A stretch of DNA of 64,000 bases. Source: Paramacrobiotus metropolitanus. Lineage: Eukaryota > Tardigrada > Eutardigrada > Parachela > Macrobiotidae. The position numbers and the translations under genes are program-made. Position 1 is the stretch's first letter. Each line of letters opens with the position of its first letter. The stretch is from the NCBI RefSeq assembly GCF_019649055.1, contig NW_026570313.1, positions 310,001 to 374,000 of the forward strand, read 5' to 3'. The notes under the pieces were generated by a model that saw only the letters and a list, made by a program, of their open reading frames with translations, was not told the origin of the DNA and searched no databases. Positions 44,500 to 56,529 of this stretch are shown in pieces.

Positions 44500-45990
44500 A
44501 TCTGTTTTGTCGGAAACAACAAACGAGTAACGAAAACAAGAAGACCATCGACAGCACCTGAGCCAATATATCTGTTCTGGAAGCTATCTTCGTGTGCCTA
44601 ATTTGGGTAGCAGGTGTTCGGGAAGATAAAGGTAAAACGGTATCTCTGGAGAGCGCGAAACGGTTACGCTTGCCAGCTGCGAGCGCCGAAGAGCGTGCTA
44701 ATGAGGTTAATTAGCTACCGAGTAAACTCATCCCGCAGTACGTATTGAAATGCAGAAAAGAAAGTAGCTTAATTCTTTGACACAGCTGTGCGGCTACAGG
44801 CGGGCTACTGAAGAGGCAGTACTGGACTACTGGGAAGGTGGAACAAAACAACAACGCAAGGTGGTGCAGCAGTGGCGCTAGGAAGATACACTGAATGCAT
44901 TTGAAGCCTGAAAGGATTCTGTACGTCCTGCGTACACGTTTCTACCGCCCATCTGTTTCTCTCAGAAGTTACTTTAGTAATTATTCAACTCCGAACCACA
45001 CAGAAGTTAAGCTAAATCTACGCATCGTGTAACAAACAACAATGTATTTCTGTTGCCTTCGCATTAATAAGGCATTTACAAAAGCTCGCTACCTCCTTTT
45101 GATTGGCTATCAGATAAACGAACTCTTGCACGTTTGCTTGTCCTTTTACCTGCTCGCTTCTCGAAAGCTCCTGGGTTCCGGTCCCAGATATACTCTGTAA
45201 ACCGGGTAGCTCATAAAGAAATATGCGTCACCGCAATTGTGCTGGCCTTGCTTGTGCTTGCACTGCTTATGCTTGTAGCTGTTCGCGTCGGGATTTCATT
45301 TGCGTCCGCAATAGCGCTTGCTTGATTGCTTGCTTGAGGGTTTGGGTGATGACCTTTCGGCCCGTCTGATTGGATTGCCGCATTCTGTTAGCTTATTGTG
45401 CTTATTTTGGTCAGAGCCTCAGCCCGACTGGCAGAAGCTTTCTGCCCATGGTTTAGCTTTGACTGAATAAACCAACCCCCCCCCCGCATGTGTCGCATTA
45501 TTATATACTTACCGACTGCATCGATAAAATAATATAAAGTGAAAGAGGAAAAAACTGTGCAACACGTTCCAGTCTGCAGTCTTTTATTCTTCCTGCTTTC
45601 AAGTGTCGTACTTGGATTAGCCATCCTCCCGATATGAACGGTGATTACGATTTACCGCTTCCTCCCTATCCACCATGCGCGCAAATTTTTATGCACAATT
45701 TGTTGATACTATCATCGGATCGTTCCAGCGCCCATTCAATGAGCGCAAGGTTAGTTAAGCATTTGAATCATAGTTTGGTCTTTATCAGCTTGCTTGCAGC
45801 CTTGCTTAACGTGTGTTGTCAGCTTTTGTCCTGGCAGGTTCTGATTGAGGTTTTTTCCTGCTATACGAAAGGTCAATGCAATTAGTAAAGCATACGATCA
45901 GAAAAACCGCCTAGTCCAGGAAAACAGCATTATCGCTCATCTAGCACATCGCTATATATTAAAAAATTGCGTTATCCCTATCAAATCCGT
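44500..45990. other. no gene recognised
   Basis: Short frames only. A CTTGCTTG-rich tract lies near 45240-45340. Confidence 0.4.
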
Positions 45991-45995
45991 GCCAC

Positions 45996-46612
45996 TGACG
46001 TGGGAAGGAGGATGTACCCACATCGTACGTCCAGATGCCTCTAAGATGTCCGCCTTTCACCTGTAAATACGAGCCGCCATGTTATTATCTAGTCATCTCT
46101 CTACCTGTGATTGGTCGTACGATAAATCCCTAGCGATATATGCCGTGTACTTCTACTAGTCTATATAAGCTCGAGTGATGCCTAATATCGGAAGCGGTCA
46201 GGAATCAGTCTCTCGATTTCTGACATTCTTACTTCTCTGACTTCTATGTGTCGAGGAAATACTTGTGAATTAGATTAAAGGGCAGTATGTTCTAAAGGCT
46301 ACGACTGGCGTTCATAATCGACCTTTCGGATTATAGCGTAGTCAGCCGCAGTATGCTCGCGTCACAATTGACTTTCACCTTGATCTGATCCTTGAATTAC
46401 CCGAGACCAGAAGTGAGAAGTAAGGTATTCGTTTGTCTGTTCGTGTGGTTCGCAGGGCTCCTGATAGGGATTCCTGGTTCCTGTGTTCCGGTTCGTATCT
46501 TCATCGTTCCTCCAAGTTGTTTTCGCCATACCAGTTTGAGAGAGAAGAGTGCTCATACCGCTTAGCGTGGCTGGGAAGTGGTTACTCGACGTACCGATCT
46601 TGTAATACGACA
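45996..46612 (+). mobile_element. solo LTR, copy 2
   Basis: 617 bp starting TGACGTGG and ending ATACGACA. Flanks 45992-45995 and 46613-46616 are both CCAC, a perfect 4-bp target duplication as in Gypsy elements. An internal TATATAAGCTCGAG (near 46164) could be its TATA box on the plus strand. Same family as 31696-32326. Confidence 0.85.
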
Positions 46613-46619
46613 CCACTGC

Positions 46620-47050
46620 CAATATTGCACCTGAAACAATTAATTGCGCAGTTATGCAGAATAAGGAAAACCGTGAATACAGTTGTATCCGCGGTCATGT
46701 CTATTCTGCGCAACTGGAAATACATGGCATTTTCCATAGTCGTTGCCGAGGGTTAGTCGCAAAATGAGCTCGGCAACCTTTGCAAACGCTGCATGTCTGC
46801 CATGAAAGAGCTTCTTGTTTGCACAGCTACTGTTACGAATGGGAAATGATCGATTTGCCATCACTTGCGTTTCTAACTCGGTACGAGTGTGATATATCGT
46901 TTCCTGCGGTTTCTGTTAACAAACGGTTGTTAGTCAAAGTGCGGTGGAAGAGTTGGATAAGCAGAATATTCCACTCGCAGAACGTGCACGCTTTTCGATC
47001 GATGCTCTTTTCTTTCGTGTGTGATTTCCAAAAGATTTTTCGTCTGTTTC
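46620..47050. other. upstream flank of copy B
   Basis: No coding sequence recognised. It probably holds the promoter of copy B. Confidence 0.4.
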
Positions 47051-48160
47051 ACCATGCCCAAACGAACTCTTCGCTATTACTTACATAAAGGTGACGCCTG
47101 GGCGTACAGTGAAATCCTTACGGAAGCCCTGGTTGTTTTGTGGTTCGCCAGTCAAATTGCTCTGAAATTCGGGATGCGTTCGTTTCCGGACTGGAGGGGG
47201 AATCGGGTGGATGCCAACGCTGCGCTAGCATTGGACAAAATTCACGAATTCTTCGGATGTGTGAGTTTATTTTCAGTAAAAGCGTTATTCTAGTAGAGGA
47301 TCAGGTAGGTAGTATTCTTCAGGCCTTCCACTGTTTTTACACTTTGCGTTGTTTCACTTGGTAATCTTTCCCGAATGATGCGATAAATGCTAATCTGCAC
47401 CGCATCTTTGTCAGTGTCACCAGGAAGGTCTAACAGTCTAATACCCCCTCAAAAAATACAGATAAATCTGAAGGTGGGCAATGCACGAAAACTTACACCA
47501 GCAGCTGCCGAGGGCGGCTGCTCTATACGTCAAGCTTATACCGTGACACCAGTGTCGCAGTGTACAGTACGCTTCTTTCGTGTATTCCTTAAAGGTCACA
47601 TTCCATTGTTTATATCGTGTTCACATCAAAGTGGCCGTCCGGGAAACTGGTCATTGCAACGCGTCTACAATCATATCGATCTAAAAGATCTGTTGTTTGT
47701 CGAGCTGCAGAACTTCTGTAAAAACGGTTAGCGCCTGTGTGGAAACAGCTTACGGCAGAAACACTACACTTAAGCATGGGGTATACTCCGTCGGGAGACG
47801 ACTCCCGATCCAGATAAATCTGAAACCGATACAGAGACTCGCCAACGCAGTTGGCGGCAGCCAGCGACGTATGGCAGATTCAGAAATCGAAACAGACTGC
47901 CTGAAGCGCAAACTGCCAAAGCAGTATAAACACATATCCAGTACGCGCACATTTCTCAATTATGATTAAAAATTCAATTAAAAGCAGTTCAAGTTTTGAA
48001 AATTAAATTGCGCTGTGCTTTGTTAGTTGGTGTTTATTGTGCGATAGAAAGTGTTAGTTTGTTTTCTTTGTTAGCAACTGAGTTACCACAAAACCAGAAT
48101 TGATTTTAAAACTATTCCCTTTCTACTGTGATCATTTCGTTTTGTAACATCACTTCAAAT

Positions 48161-49785
48161 ATGCGCCAAGCGAAGCTCGCTTTGCTTCTCCACCTGGTTC
48201 GCGTGCGTCACAGTCTTCTTCGTACTTCTCGTCTGCGCCAAAAAATTCATTTGCTAATTGCGAGCAAACGAATCCGTCAACGTCGCTGGTATGTCCGTGC
48301 ACATAATCGTGATCGCGATCGATGGGGTGAATTTTCGAATATTGTGAAACGGATGCGCGAGTTAGACGAAGAGCTGCATTTTCAGTATTTTCGGATGTCC
48401 AAGGAAACCTTTGACGAAATTCTTGCATTGATTACTCCATGCATCAGCCACGCTATCACTCATGAGCATCCGGTATCTCCCATGGAGCGGCTTGCCGTAA
48501 CTTTAAGGTTAGTTAAAATAAAAGAAAAGTTGTGTACCACTCTAGCAGTTCACTGGTCTAAAAATGTCAACTATATATTCAAATAAATTCGTTTTAAATT
48601 TACTTGCACTTGTTACCTTAATTTGCTTTGATTTTTAAACTAATCACAGCTGCTTTTTCTGCTCATTATAGCTGTCAAAATATGTGTTTGCAGAATCTTG
48701 GCTTCGGGCATGAGTCAAATTGCAGCGGCCCATAGTTTCTGTCTTGGTCGAGCCACGGTAAATCGCATTTACCGCGAAACAACAAGGGCAGTCTGGGATG
48801 TTATGGGGCCTATTTACGTCGGTCCACCGAGCGAATCACGCTGGAAATCTAATGCGGAAAGGTTCAACGCATCCTGGCAATTTCCAAACTGCATTGGTGC
48901 GGCCGACGGTAAGCACGTGGTTATCAAGGTAAGGGAGCGGTGACTGTTTATAAGTAGAAAGTTTTAAAGATTATCTGCTTACTGCTCACAGTATAATTTT
49001 GCTCAATTAATGTATTGCAGAAACCAAAGAATGGCGGCAGTCAGTATATCAACTACAAAGGGACACATTCAATCGTACTTATGGCTGTGGCGGGTCCCGA
49101 TTATGAATTTTCATACGTGGATATAGGCGGCTATGGTCGGCAAAGTGATGGTGGAACATGGGGCAAGTGCGCTTTGGGAAAAGCGGTGGAAGATGGGACG
49201 CTAGTAATGCCCAAGCCCGAGCGCCCATTATTATGCGAGCACCTGTTGCCGCACGTATTTGTCGCAGACGCTGCGTTCCCGATATCGGTCCACCTGATGC
49301 GTCCCTACCCCGATAGAAAACTATCAAGAGCCGCACGAATTTTTAATTACAGACTGTCCCGGGCGCGGCGCGTCGTAGAAAACGCGTTTGGCATTCTCGC
49401 TTCGAAATGGCGTATTTTTCAAAGGCCAATGGATTTCCAGCCAGCACAAGTCGTTCTAACCGTCAAGGCATGCGTGGTGCTACATAATTTTCTACTCCGC
49501 AAAAATATCGCGAACAGCAAGTCGGCCTATGTGATGCCTACTCTTATTGACCGAGAAAACGAAGACGGTCCTGGAATAATCGAAGGGGAATGGCGGCGAA
49601 TAACTGCGAACGATACGGGGTTGTGTAGAATGGGAAAAAGCAGAGACACCGCCGAGGCTATGCTTATTAGAGACAGGTTTCGTGACTATTTTAACTCCAC
49701 CGGTAGCGTATCTTGGCAAGAAGCTCGCACATTTGGTGTTTTTCAAGAGCAAGAAAATTTTTCGTCCGACGATAGCAGTTTCTAA
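48161..49785 (+). CDS. PIF/Harbinger DDE transposase (nuclease)
   Basis: Three exons. The first has MRQAKLAL (ATG 48161) to about 48510, with RMSKETFDEIL and SPMERLAVTLR. The second, about 48694-48930, has a helix-turn-helix-like LASGMSQIAAAHSFCLGRATVNRIYRE, split here for length: LASGMSQIAA then ATVNRIYRE. The third is 49021-49785 to the TAA. Catalytic acids fit the family: D in IGAADGKHV, D in GRQSDGGTW, E in VVENAFGILASKWR. VFVADAAFPI is the usual Harbinger block. The frame is intact across all exons, so the protein could be active. It cuts and reinserts the element, presumably with the partner encoded on the minus strand. Confidence 0.9.
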
Positions 49786-50221
49786 TCAAGTGTATACGAG
49801 TACCAGGAATTTCGTACTTTATTTTGTGGCAATGTAAAATTGTAATACGGCATATTTCGGTTTTGATTGTATAGTGATAATACCGACAATAAGCGCAATG
49901 GCGCAGAACAAACCAGTCAAATATTTGCAACATATACATCAATTAATTTCATCAGTCTTTCCAATCCACTGTACAAATGCCTTATTTTACTAAAAAAAAT
50001 ATGCAAAATAATGTGAGTTTACATAGATCGCATTACAGGTTATGGCGATTCAGTCCGTTCCAATACCATTTCTTTCTGTTTCTCAAGATTCTTGTGCCGA
50101 CGCTCCGTCGTTGCGTTTACTCGCTTTCTGTAAAATGCAGGTGGTAAGTATTTAATAAAAGCAACTAATAACAGGAATATTTTATTGTACACGAGTTTTG
50201 TACAAAGTCACTCTGCACGAC

Positions 50222-51974
50222 TTAACAAATGTTTTTACCTATGCGATCAATACTGCTTTCAATGTTTAGTAGCTCTTTCGCGATAACATTCTGAATGCCT
50301 TTCTTGATGCGTTCCTTCTGCTCGGCAGTAGTCGAATTCAATGTACTCAAGACGAAGTCACCTGTTAAAAATCCAATAAAGTAAAACCTGCCTTTACATA
50401 TTATCTTCGGTGGTTGGCAAAAACTTTTATTGCCATTGTGGGCATTCAGCAACTTATTAGGTGCACCAGCATCGCCTTAACCGTAGTTTAGCTAATATAC
50501 TCGTATATTGTATTAACAGCTTAGCAATATATAACCACATAATACGTACAAAAAACTTCCTCTGTAGTAAGAATCTTTTTCCCGTGCGTGCCTTGTTCTG
50601 CGAAGAAACTTTTCAGGACACTCGACGTTTCGGCCGCTAGTTCGTCGTCTCTGCGCTGCGATTCGCTGAGCTGTTTGATGAGCTGATCGTAACCTTCGCG
50701 CTTTCTCTTTTTCCCAGGAGTACAATTATCTGCAACAAAAATCATTAATAGTCTAATATAAATATATGCGTAAACTGTATAAACTATATAAAATATGCGT
50801 AAACTGCGCGTTTTTATTTTGTTTCGATGAAAATAACTATAATGATCCAATCACCACACATTTAATTTAAATTAAAAATAATAATTATTTAGAATTATTT
50901 TTAATTTGTCTCACACGCTGTCTTTGTTGCGGATCCTGAGCTTGAAGTGCTCGGTGTAGTTGGCGATTCGCTGATATCTCCGGGGTCACAAGGGACGGTT
51001 GCGTCAGCATTTTCCAGCATTAGTCCACCATTCTCTTCTTCCTCTTCGGTGATCCGTTGATTCCCTTCAATATCCGACACATCTTGAGAAAATGGCTCAG
51101 TTCCTGCACTGTCCGATGTTCTAAATTTCAGAATATTGCACATGTAGTTACATTACTTATTACAATTACCTAGTTGTAATAAAGCGGCTCCGGGTGCTTA
51201 GTTAATTTAAATATTTTGTTATTCCATTCATTTTACTTGCCAAATTCATTATAACAAAAAGTCACAAACTGATCATTATTGAAAAACTAAACTGGCATAA
51301 AGCTCGCTTTATTGGTGATTTTATAATAAATAATTGTGCTCACTCAGCCATCGTGAAAACGTCGCCCAAAAACTGCATCTGGTCCCAAAAGTGCCATTTT
51401 TTCGCTTTATCGGCCTCGCTTCCGCTGGGTTTTGTCTTCACGATTTTCCACTTTTTTTGGAAGGTACTGCGCAGGTTGTTGTACTGGTTTTTACAGTCGT
51501 CGCCTAAAACAAGCATTTACGAGTAAACAACCATCATGAATTAACAGCAATATTTTAACATAAAATATTTGCCTTAATTGTAATAGGCACAGTATTTCAT
51601 TAGCATGCCTCCTTTTTTTTAAAACAATATTTATTGCTGCTAGGTTAAACGAAACATCCATCGAAAGCGTCCGAGCAAAAGGTGTGGCAAGTGATTCGCG
51701 AGAAACAAACGAAAAACGAAAACTACCATTATGTTCACCACGCGGTGAAAAATGCAATAAAAGTACCTGTTTTCGATTCTCCGATCAACTGAGCGATTGC
51801 ATTCCATATGTCCACCTTGCTCTTCGTATCAATGTACTCTTTCGACTTTGTATCCCAGAGCGATCGATTCACTTTCACAAAAGCAAGAAGGTTTTCCGAT
51901 TCGGCATCAGTGAATTTGTTCAAAACGGCGCGTTTGGAGTTGGGCTGCGCAGGCACTCGAGGTATTTTGTACAC
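50222..51974 (-). CDS. MADF-BESS accessory protein of the Harbinger element
   Basis: Exons (approximate): 51974-51766, about 51505-51352, about 51135-50928, about 50734-50551, about 50370-50222, joined at GT-AG sites with matching phases. Exons 1-2 form a MADF (Myb/SANT-like) DNA-binding domain: LLAFVKVNRSLWD, then after splicing CKNQYNNLRSTFQKKWK and WHFWDQMQFLGD. Exon 3 is acidic. Exon 4 has a basic KKRKR cluster, probably a nuclear signal, and a coiled region. Exon 5 reads FVLSTLNSTTAEQKERIKKG and IQNVIAKELL, which fits a BESS motif. The true start codon was not found (TAG precedes 51974 in frame), so a further 5' exon is likely. Confidence 0.75.
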
Positions 51975-54949
51975 GCACTAATAAAATCGACTAAAAGAAA
52001 ACGCACGCAGCGCAAACTACATGCTGATATCGTAGCCAAATCCACAAAACGGAATAAATTGAAAAGAGTATGAGTCCAGAGATCAGGAATAGTCAGAAAC
52101 GTTTTCACAAAAGAAATTTCGATGTAGAACCACGCGCAATAAAAATTATTATCAAGTGCTACAAAAAGAAATTCAGCGCGGGCTCCAGTACACAATAAAA
52201 ATTGAACACGTTCATTTCATCAGTATTGATGTCAGTTTCGAACCGGAGCTAGTGCAGTCGCCCTCGGTTGCAGACAAGCTGATGGTTGTTTATACTACAA
52301 CCGAAGCTGGGAAGAAACGGGAGCTTAAAAGTATAAACAACCTTCAGCTAACTGGTGCCAGTTAGCAAACTGGAAGCGCTCCAGATGGAGTATACCTCAT
52401 GCTTTACGAAGAAAACGTCCGCTAAAATCTTCCAGTTAAGCTCGTAAATGAACTATTTAACGAATTTTCTTTTAAATTTTTGCTAGCCGATGAACGCCTG
52501 TGTCTGGGATGGTGTAATGTCCGCATGGAAACCTTCTGCCGCTGCACCAACTTCGCTCGGCGAAACTCCGTCTGCTGCAGCCTACCCATTCAGATCCGCT
52601 GTGGGATACACGGGGACAGTCGCTACGGTATGCGCCAGCGCCGTCTTGGCAGTAGCCGCGTGTCCCTCGCTGTGCATCAACCGGAACTGGGAACATTCGC
52701 CCTGGTCGTATCACTTTCGACATTGTCAACAGCTCGCAGCGGTTTTCGGTTACAATGGCTATGATATCCCGTCGTGCATTGGAACGGTCTTGCGTTGTTT
52801 GCCGCTGGTGATCGGATTGGGTTGCATTGCCGCGGTGTGACTGGTTGTGTGTGCATTACCGGTCGTTGTTTTTGCGGCGACCCTCGTCGTGACAATGGCT
52901 AAATTACTAGGACCGGGCGCGGTTTTCCTTTGCTGCGTCATCATTGTATGTCTGTTGACACTAAACTGCTTCGGGAGATTATTTGGATGGTGGATGGATA
53001 GGTCTTATTTAGGACCGGTCTACGAGAAAATTCAGTACGTGTTAGAATTTATATCGTAATGCGAATATATGCCGGAAACCGGAAGCGGCATACACTGGTG
53101 TCGGTTCTGTTGTAGAACGGTTTACAGGAAGGTTGCATATAAGCACGAGATGCAATATTGTTGATATCATTAGCAAGTTACTGCACCTTAACATTTGATG
53201 AATAGGGGAATTGATGAACTTGTTGCTCCGTACGCTTAGTGATTACTTGGATATAATAACGAATCATACTTTATAAATAGATTATACATACTACGAGTAT
53301 AATATTATTTTAAAAAATACAGCTGAATACCCAACGCTGTATGAATTATTTACTTATGCAGAGCGAAAATCACATGTCGTTAGGCACACTCCTCTGAAAA
53401 TTAAAAATATGTGTTGCTAACTGATTTTATTCTGCGCAGAAGAATGTTGCTTGGTGTCCAAGTGTCCAAATACTGTCTTTTGGAAGCTGGTTCCGAACAT
53501 CAACTGGGGTCGCAAGCGAAACGCTTTTATGCCTTCTGCGGGGAGTGCACGGCCTTTATGCTGGGTTGTATGGTCGCAGTGATCCACTCCTACCCGATGT
53601 TTAGGGAATTTCCTGTAGCGTCTATGATGTTCTCCGCGTACCTGCCCGAAAGGGTTTTATGGATGATGGACAGCGGCACGATGCACTGTGTCAGCCATAC
53701 AACGGTACCGAATACTGTGCAACTGTCCGCCTTTCTCAAGTGTTTGTATTGTATCCCTTATTAGCAGGAAATATCTCAAAACCGTTATTCTAAATTTGAC
53801 GACCCACCAAAAGACTCCGCGAAGAGTTGGTCCAGTTGCTGTTCTGTCTGATCCTTTGTTTTGCAGGGTTTAACTCACGCCGGTGCGATGGTGTCGTATT
53901 GGGCGGAGAAACTGCCGTATTTTAAATACATAACGATCGATGATGCTTTTCACGCTTCGGGGTTCTCACAAATACTGGGTGGTATTCTTATGGTCGGCAC
54001 CGCAGTGCTTGTCATTGGCAGTTGTTTTTCGGCTGCGCGTTTCGCAACATCGCGCTATGGTTGGGAATTTCTGGTCTATTTGGCGAAGTGTTTCGGCTCC
54101 AATGAGACGGCTGAAAACAACACTGAACGGTACATGTACAATTCGCAGTAAAAAGTAGGCTTACTTTCGTTTACGCTTTGTTACGGTTAGATCGGTCACC
54201 CAGGAATCATATATATGAAAAATTCTAAAGACTACACTGTTTGTCATAGATGAGCATTTTGGCTAGTAAAAACTTCGCTCCTGAAATTCAAGTGATGAAC
54301 TATACAGGACACATCGCAGCAGTCCAATGGTAAAGGAAGCTACCAGTGGAATCCCGAATGGCAACAACACATCTATTACGGATGAATTACAATGGGCATC
54401 AACCGACAGAGATGTAGCAAACACAGCGGAGTTGCAGTATGACTGTGGAGGAGAATATTCGTGCGCATGTTCCCAACTAGGCAATCTGGTCCTGGACAGC
54501 CTATGGCTGATCCGCTGGATAGGCAGCTGAATGTTTCTCCCGATTCCACTGGTCGAACTCCTGTTGCCCGAGCGTGTGCAATTGCCGACCCTGTTGATCG
54601 TTCTCTGGGGATACTTTGTGTGGATCATGCGGATGGATGCCAACAAGCAGACGGCTGAGTTAGCTGATGCGCCGGTTATGGGGGATTCTCCAGTGGGAAA
54701 CGACATCCAGATCAGCAGGAAGGCTGGTGATAAAAAAGCTAAGCATGCAGCATGTTCCAAATGCAAGTTCACCGTGCATTTGTGTGGAGATAATACGGAG
54801 AAGAAAGATAAAGAAATTGTCATCATCCCGTATCCATTGGACATGGATAACGACGCAGAGGAAACTGTGAACGGCGCGAAGAAGCCGGCTTTCAAAGACT
54901 ATCTGCAACAACGCAATCTCGACGCCCAGCTGAATAACCTCGGCTAAAT

Positions 54950-55230
54950 AGTCGATGTACTGTACACAACTTGTTTATCGCTGATCGGTTAGCAGCTTAC
55001 ATTTATCTGCATATTACCTTTCAAGCCACCTGCAGATGACCTATTATTAATTTTTGTGGTGCTGGTTCTAGTGACGGAGTATTCGTTTTCCGTATTTTTA
55101 AGCACTTAAACTTCATGCATTGAAGCTGCAGTACAGTTACGGTACAGGTAGTATTTTATTGCGACACAGGTTTATGATGCAGATAATAATCCATGCGTTA
55201 ACGCCGAAACCGGGGGTTCTCCTATGCAAT
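54950..55230. other. 3' flank of copy B
   Basis: Probably contains the 3' UTR of copy B. No other feature. Confidence 0.4.
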
Positions 55231-55234
55231 GTAG

Positions 55235-55478
55235 TATAACGCGGGGCCGTATGGGCGCCACGCGTATCCTCGACAGCGAACAGCGGTGAACCCGGATGAG
55301 GCTTTATTGCCGAATCTAATGCGCACCGTGGCGCAGCAACACCAGACTAACAAGGAAGGATCCTGCAGCCAGTGCAACTGTACTGCAGATCCGTCAAAAC
55401 AGCGCATCAATGTGCGGGGTGGAAATCCCCAGAAACAGCGAATAGCTACTCAGGAGGGCGGAGCGCCCCGCCCTTACA
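55235..55478 (-). repeat. 3' LTR of the TRIM
   Basis: On the element strand it begins TGTAAGGGCGGGGC and ends CGCGTTATA. PPT is at 55479-55486. Confidence 0.9.
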
Positions 55479-55675
55479 CCCCTTTTGCAGGCATCGCTAC
55501 GTCCTCGGAGCGAAATCTCCCAGGATTCGGAGGATCCGCACCCCACGCCGGTTCGGCTCGGGTTCCGGGTCAGTTCGGCTCGGTTGGGTCGGCTCGAGTC
55601 AGCTCACATCCGGTTCGATTCAGGTTGTGTTCCGGGTCAGGTCGGCTCTGGTTCGGTCCGAGTCAACCGTCTGGG

Positions 55676-56188
55676 TCAACGCATTGTCGCGCCAAATCCA
55701 GGGTCCAACCCGGAAACGGGTAAATTCCGTCGTTTCTTCAGCAGGGCAAAGGTCACGTTCTGGGGAAATTTGGGCAGGGGTTTGGGGTCTATGTGGCCCG
55801 TGACCCCTGCAAAAAAAACAAAGCACGCAAATCCGCGGTGAAATCCACTGCTCCGTCCGGGGGGATGTCGCCGTCCCAGGAAGTTCGGGCAGTGTTTTGG
55901 TGGGGGAATTTTTCGGCGTGGTGCTGGTGGTCGATCCGTGCCGTTGGGATCGGAGTTGGTGCTGCTGTTGGCGGTGTATCCGTTCTGGTTTCCCGCTGGT
56001 CCGGGTCGCGTTCGCCGTCGGCATCGCAAGAGGCAATTCTCGCTCCACGGCATCGCAGGAGGCGTTTCTCGCTCCGCGGCATCTCCGTCCAGTTTGGGAG
56101 GCATCCGTCGCGGGGAGGCGTCCATCTCCGTCAGTTGGGAGAGGAATCCATCACGTTCCGCGGGAATGGGGGGCATTTGTAGCTCCAC
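55676..56188 (-). other. uncertain ORF inside the TRIM
   Basis: A 170-codon Pro/Arg-rich frame on the element strand. Two other frames are also open, as expected from high GC, so coding is doubtful. No domain recognised. Confidence 0.25.
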
Positions 56189-56252
56189 ACATGGGGGTTA
56201 AATTGGCTCAAATAATCAGAGGAGCCGTGCGCGCGGGCAGCGCGCACGGCCT

Positions 56253-56277
56253 GGCTCGCAACCATGATCTGCTACCA
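56253..56277 (-). promoter_or_regulatory. primer-binding site of the TRIM (tRNA-iMet type)
   Basis: Minus-strand TGGTAGCAGA then TCATGGTTGCGAGCC touches the 5' LTR. The first ten bases fully complement the CCA end of eukaryotic initiator tRNA-Met, and most later bases also fit. Confidence 0.8.
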
Positions 56278-56521
56278 TATAACGCGGGGCCGTATGGGCG
56301 CCACGCGTATCCTCGACAGCGAACAGCGGTGAACCCGGATGAGGCTTTATTGCCGAATCTAATGCGCACCGTGGCGCAACAACACCAGACTAACAAGGAA
56401 GGATCCTGCAGCCAGTGCAACTGTACTGCAGATCCGTCAAAACAGCGCATCAATGTGCGGGGTGGAAATCCCCAGAAACAGCGAATAGCTACTCAGGAGG
56501 GCGGAGCGCCCCGCCCTTACA
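56278..56521 (-). repeat. 5' LTR of the TRIM
   Basis: Matches 55235-55478 with one difference near the middle (GCGCAGC against GCGCAAC). Confidence 0.9.
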
Positions 56522-56529
56522 GTAGCATT

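Larger units (their letters stand above)
47773..52403. mobile_element. complete PIF/Harbinger transposon
   Basis: 4631 bp inside intron 1 of copy B. The terminal inverted repeat starts AGCATGGGGTATACTCC on the left; the right end is the complement of AGCATGAGGTATACTCC. Both ends are flanked by TTA (47770-47772 and 52404-52406), the 3-bp target site typical of PIF/Harbinger. It carries a DDE transposase (plus) and a MADF-BESS protein (minus), the two-gene layout known for this superfamily, here with MADF/BESS in the partner role. Confidence 0.93.
47054..54947 (+). pseudogene. unrecognised multi-pass membrane protein gene, copy B, two in-frame TGA codons
   Basis: Exons 47054-47260, 52487-53034, 53440-53704, 53867-54129 and 54320-54947. 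Exon 2 is exactly 548 nt in both copies, and all phases (0,2,0,2) and splice sites agree with copy A. The frame is open throughout except for TGA at 52838-52840 and 54528-54530. Both replace TGG (Trp) codons of copy A (IAAVW and GSWMFLP). Exon 1 and exon 2 are separated by a Harbinger transposon. The protein resembles copy A in every span and keeps CSKC and the tail LDAQLNNLG. Two stops suggest a pseudogene, but the rest of the frame is undamaged. UGA read-through or assembly error are alternatives. Function is unknown. Confidence 0.75.
55235..56521 (-). mobile_element. miniature LTR retrotransposon (TRIM/LARD-like)
   Basis: 1287 bp on the minus strand. Identical-length direct repeats (244 bp) lie at 55235-55478 and 56278-56521 and differ at about one base. 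TSD GTAG lies on both sides (55231-55234, 56522-56525). On the element strand the 5' LTR (56521-56278) is followed at once by TGGTAGCAGA (56277 downward), complementary to the 3' end of initiator tRNA-Met. The 3' LTR is preceded by AAAAGGGG (PPT). The interior is about 800 bp, GC-rich, with no gag or pol. It must be mobilised in trans. Confidence 0.92.

Noticed and set aside
45134-45325. Ala/Leu-rich ORF
   Set aside because: Produced by a CTTGCTTG-type repetitive tract.
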